This document shows positions 6,856 to 8,167 of a stretch of 8,167 bases of DNA, in pieces (the first letter of the stretch is position 1; each line of letters begins with the position of its first letter). Under the pieces are notes generated by a model that saw only the letters and a program-made list of their open reading frames with translations, had not been told where the DNA came from and did not search any database. Position numbers and translations under genes: made by a program. Location of the stretch: positions 1-8,167 of the forward strand of contig JAMPFE010000081.1 in NCBI GenBank assembly GCA_023664705.1, written 5' to 3'. The DNA is from Lachnospiraceae bacterium. Lineage in GTDB: Bacteria > Bacillota > Clostridia > Oscillospirales > Ruminococcaceae.

Positions 6856-7874
6856 ATGAATAACGAAATAGCCCCCTCAGTTCAAAGTGAGCAAACATAT
6901 ACCGCTATAAAAAAAGCGTCATTATGGCGCAAAGCAAAATATACACTGCCGTAAATTCGGCGATGGTTCAAGCATATCGGAAGATCGGCGAGCAGATATA
7001 CCTTGCCTGCGGTGAGAACGACCGTGCGGAATACGGCAAGGGGCTGCTCAAATATCTTTCCGAGAAGCTGACAGCGGAGTTTGGGCAGGGCTTTACTGTT
7101 CGCGGTTTGCAGATGATGAGAAAATTTTATCTTATGTATCCAAATGCGAACACACTGTGTTCGCAATTGAGCTGGTCGCATTACCGTGTCCTTATGCGCA
7201 TTGATGACGAGAAGCGCAGAGATTGGTACACCGAGGAATGTGCCAAGTCCGGTTGGAGCGTTCGGCAGTTGGCGCGGCAGATCAACACGATGTTTTATGA
7301 TCGACTTCTCGTGAGTAAGGACAAAGAGCCTGTTAAAAATGAAATTCAAAAGACGGAGCCGAAACCCGAATACGAGAAAATCATCCGCGATCCGTATGTG
7401 CTTGAATTTCTTGACCTGCCCGCAAATCCTCATTTTTATGAGAAGGATTTGGAGCAGGGACTTATAGATCACTTGCAGAAATTTTTGCTTGAACTTGGGC
7501 GCGGCTTTTGTTTTGAGGCTCGTCAAAAGAAGATCAGCTTTGATGGTCGTCAATTTTATATTGACCTTGTGTTTTACAATTATATACTCAAATGCTTTGT
7601 GCTCATCGACTTGAAGGTCGGTGATCTTACACATCAGGATTTGGGGCAAATGCAGATGTATGTGAATTATTATACCCGTGAACTTATGAACGAGGGCGAT
7701 AATCCCCCTATTGGGATAGTGCTGTGTGCCGACAAGAGCGAGGCTATTGTAAAATACACACTGCCCGAAGATAACAAACAAGTGTTCGCGGCAAAGTATA
7801 TGACGTGTATTCCGAGCGAGGAGGAATTTAAGCGCGAGCTTAACCTTAGCGATTTTGAGAAGCTGGATGATTAA
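6856..7874 (+). CDS. DUF1016/YhcG-family PD-(D/E)XK nuclease, read through an apparent -1 frameshift
   Basis: The main frame (6924-7874) encodes 316 residues, numbered from the ATG at 6924. The N-terminal part, about 1-130, is the helical DUF1016 region (KIYTAVNSAMVQAY, ENDRAEYGKGLLKYLSE, LSWSHYRVLMRID, WSVRQLARQIN). The C-terminal part, about 155-300, is the YhcG nuclease domain with FEARQ (Glu198), FYIDLVFY (Asp214) and IDLKVG (Asp229, Lys231) as the likely catalytic set. The ATG with a ribosome site is at 6856 in another frame; it encodes MNNEIAPSVQSEQTYTAIKK and continues into a stop at 6952. A -1 shift on the A7 tract (6909-6915) gives TYTAIKKSVIMAQSKIYTAV, which fits the family N-terminus as I remember it. 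Residue 19 is Arg where the family usually has Trp (AYWxIG). The family is linked to restriction and defence loci and mobile elements; substrate and exact role are unknown. It may be frameshifted and inactive, or use recoding or the 6924 start. Confidence 0.8.
6909..6916 (+). other. A7 tract forming the slippery heptamer A AAA AAA in the correct phase
   Basis: In the frame of the 6856 ATG the codons are ATA AAA AAA GCG, so the tract reads A AAA AAA G, the X XXY YYZ form for -1 slippage. Slipping back one base continues as AGC GTC ATT ATG in the main nuclease frame. A lost A from an A8 tract, a sequencing error or transcript slippage would look the same. Confidence 0.6.
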
Positions 7875-7878
7875 ATTT

Positions 7879-7910
7879 AAGGCGGTGTTTCTATACACCG
7901 CCTTGTTTTT
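7879..7910 (+). terminator. Intrinsic terminator of the nuclease gene
   Basis: Perfect 10-base stem aaggcggtgt (7879-7888) and acaccgcctt (7895-7904), with loop ttctat, followed by G and five T (7906-7910). It starts four bases after the TAA at 7872-7874. On the minus strand the downstream T-run is poor, so it serves mainly the plus strand. Confidence 0.92.
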
Positions 7911-8167
7911 ATATGCTCTTGTTGGAACGCTTGTCACGCTCCCTGCTCTGCCATTCTTCCTCAACGAGCCGCGAGATATAATCCCCTCGTGAAATCTCGT
8001 AGTAAGTTTTCGCAATCTCCGAGTAAACCTCATACAATCGACTGCTTTTCTCGAAACTTTCTTTGAGGGGTGCGGCTTTTTGCCTTGTATCGGCAATTAC
8101 CGATTTAAGGTGCTCGTAATCCGAACGGCATGTGATGTTGCTGCGTTCGAGGATAGGCTTGTACATT
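7909..8167 (-). CDS. 3' end of an unidentified charged protein (possible mobile-element protein), partial
   Basis: The frame is open to the right edge and ends at TAA 7911-7909; 85 residues are visible. The Met at 8166-8164 sits at the very edge and cannot be called a start. The sequence is hydrophilic and probably helical, rich in Lys, Arg and Glu (EHLKSVIADTRQKAAPLKES, AKTYYEISRGDYISRLVEEE), and ends in a basic tail. This style resembles C-terminal tails of mobilisation or relaxase proteins of clostridial elements, but I do not recognise it firmly. It converges on the nuclease gene, and its stop codon overlaps the T-run of that gene's terminator. Confidence 0.65.
   Translation of the reverse strand, partial: MYKPILERSNITCRSDYEHLKSVIADTRQKAAPLKESFEKSSRLYEVYSEIAKTYYEISRGDYISRLVEEEWQSRERDKRSNKSI

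Noticed and set aside
6924..6926. ATG at 6924 as the sole start of the nuclease
   Set aside because: It has no ribosome site, lies inside the conserved segment (IMAQSKIYTAV), and a well-placed start with a ribosome site exists at 6856. It is kept only as a fallback.
7879..7887. AAGGCGGTG shared by the nuclease terminator and the vanXY ribosome site (5558-5576 region)
   Set aside because: The nine-base match has clear separate roles at each place (stem arm and Shine-Dalgarno) and no extended similarity, so it is not evidence of an element end.
6882..8096. 404-codon open frame on the minus strand opposite the nuclease gene
   Set aside because: It lies antisense to a clear YhcG-family protein, crosses that gene's terminator, has no recognisable domain and no ribosome site; it is a by-product of the codon pattern of the sense gene.

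Overview
The window looks like accessory DNA from a low-to-mid GC, Gram-positive gut anaerobe (Clostridia, probably Oscillospiraceae/Ruminococcaceae-like). This is inferred from the gene families: a protein with DUF3849- and YodL-like domains, typical of clostridial integrative/conjugative elements (ICEs), next to a vanG-type operon. No rRNA, tRNA, CRISPR array, transposase or integrase was seen.

Layout. (1) 1-2862, plus strand: the 3' part of a large gene whose visible product starts with three near-identical modules and continues through DUF3849-like and YodL-like regions; its start lies left of the window. (2) 2861-2897: a strong hairpin terminator shared by two convergent genes. (3) 6578-2904, minus strand: a three-gene operon vanG-vanXY-vanT, with a 14-nt overlap at the first junction and a 4-nt overlap at the second, and a single promoter region upstream. 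(4) 6579-6855: a 277-base AT-rich divergent control region with candidate promoters on both strands and several short repeats. (5) 6856-7874, plus strand: a DUF1016/YhcG-family PD-(D/E)XK nuclease gene whose best start is out of frame with the main ORF; the frames join by a -1 shift at an A7 tract. (6) 7879-7910: its intrinsic terminator. (7) 8167-7909, minus strand: the 3' end of an unidentified gene running off the right edge.

How the genes work together. VanT racemises L-Ser to D-Ser. VanG ligates D-Ala to D-Ser. VanXY removes D-Ala-ending precursors. Together they make peptidoglycan precursors ending in D-Ala-D-Ser, which bind vancomycin weakly. These are the three core enzymes of D-Ala-D-Ser type glycopeptide resistance. 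No vanR/vanS regulator and no vanW/vanY/vanU gene is present here, so control is either outside the window or constitutive. The left-hand gene and the nuclease suggest that the operon is cargo or a neighbour of a mobile element, but no element boundary is visible.

The most interesting observations are the possible -1 frameshift in the nuclease gene, the regulator-less van operon beside ICE-like genes, the tandem modules of the left protein that are conserved in protein but diverged at synonymous sites, and the repeat-rich divergent control region.
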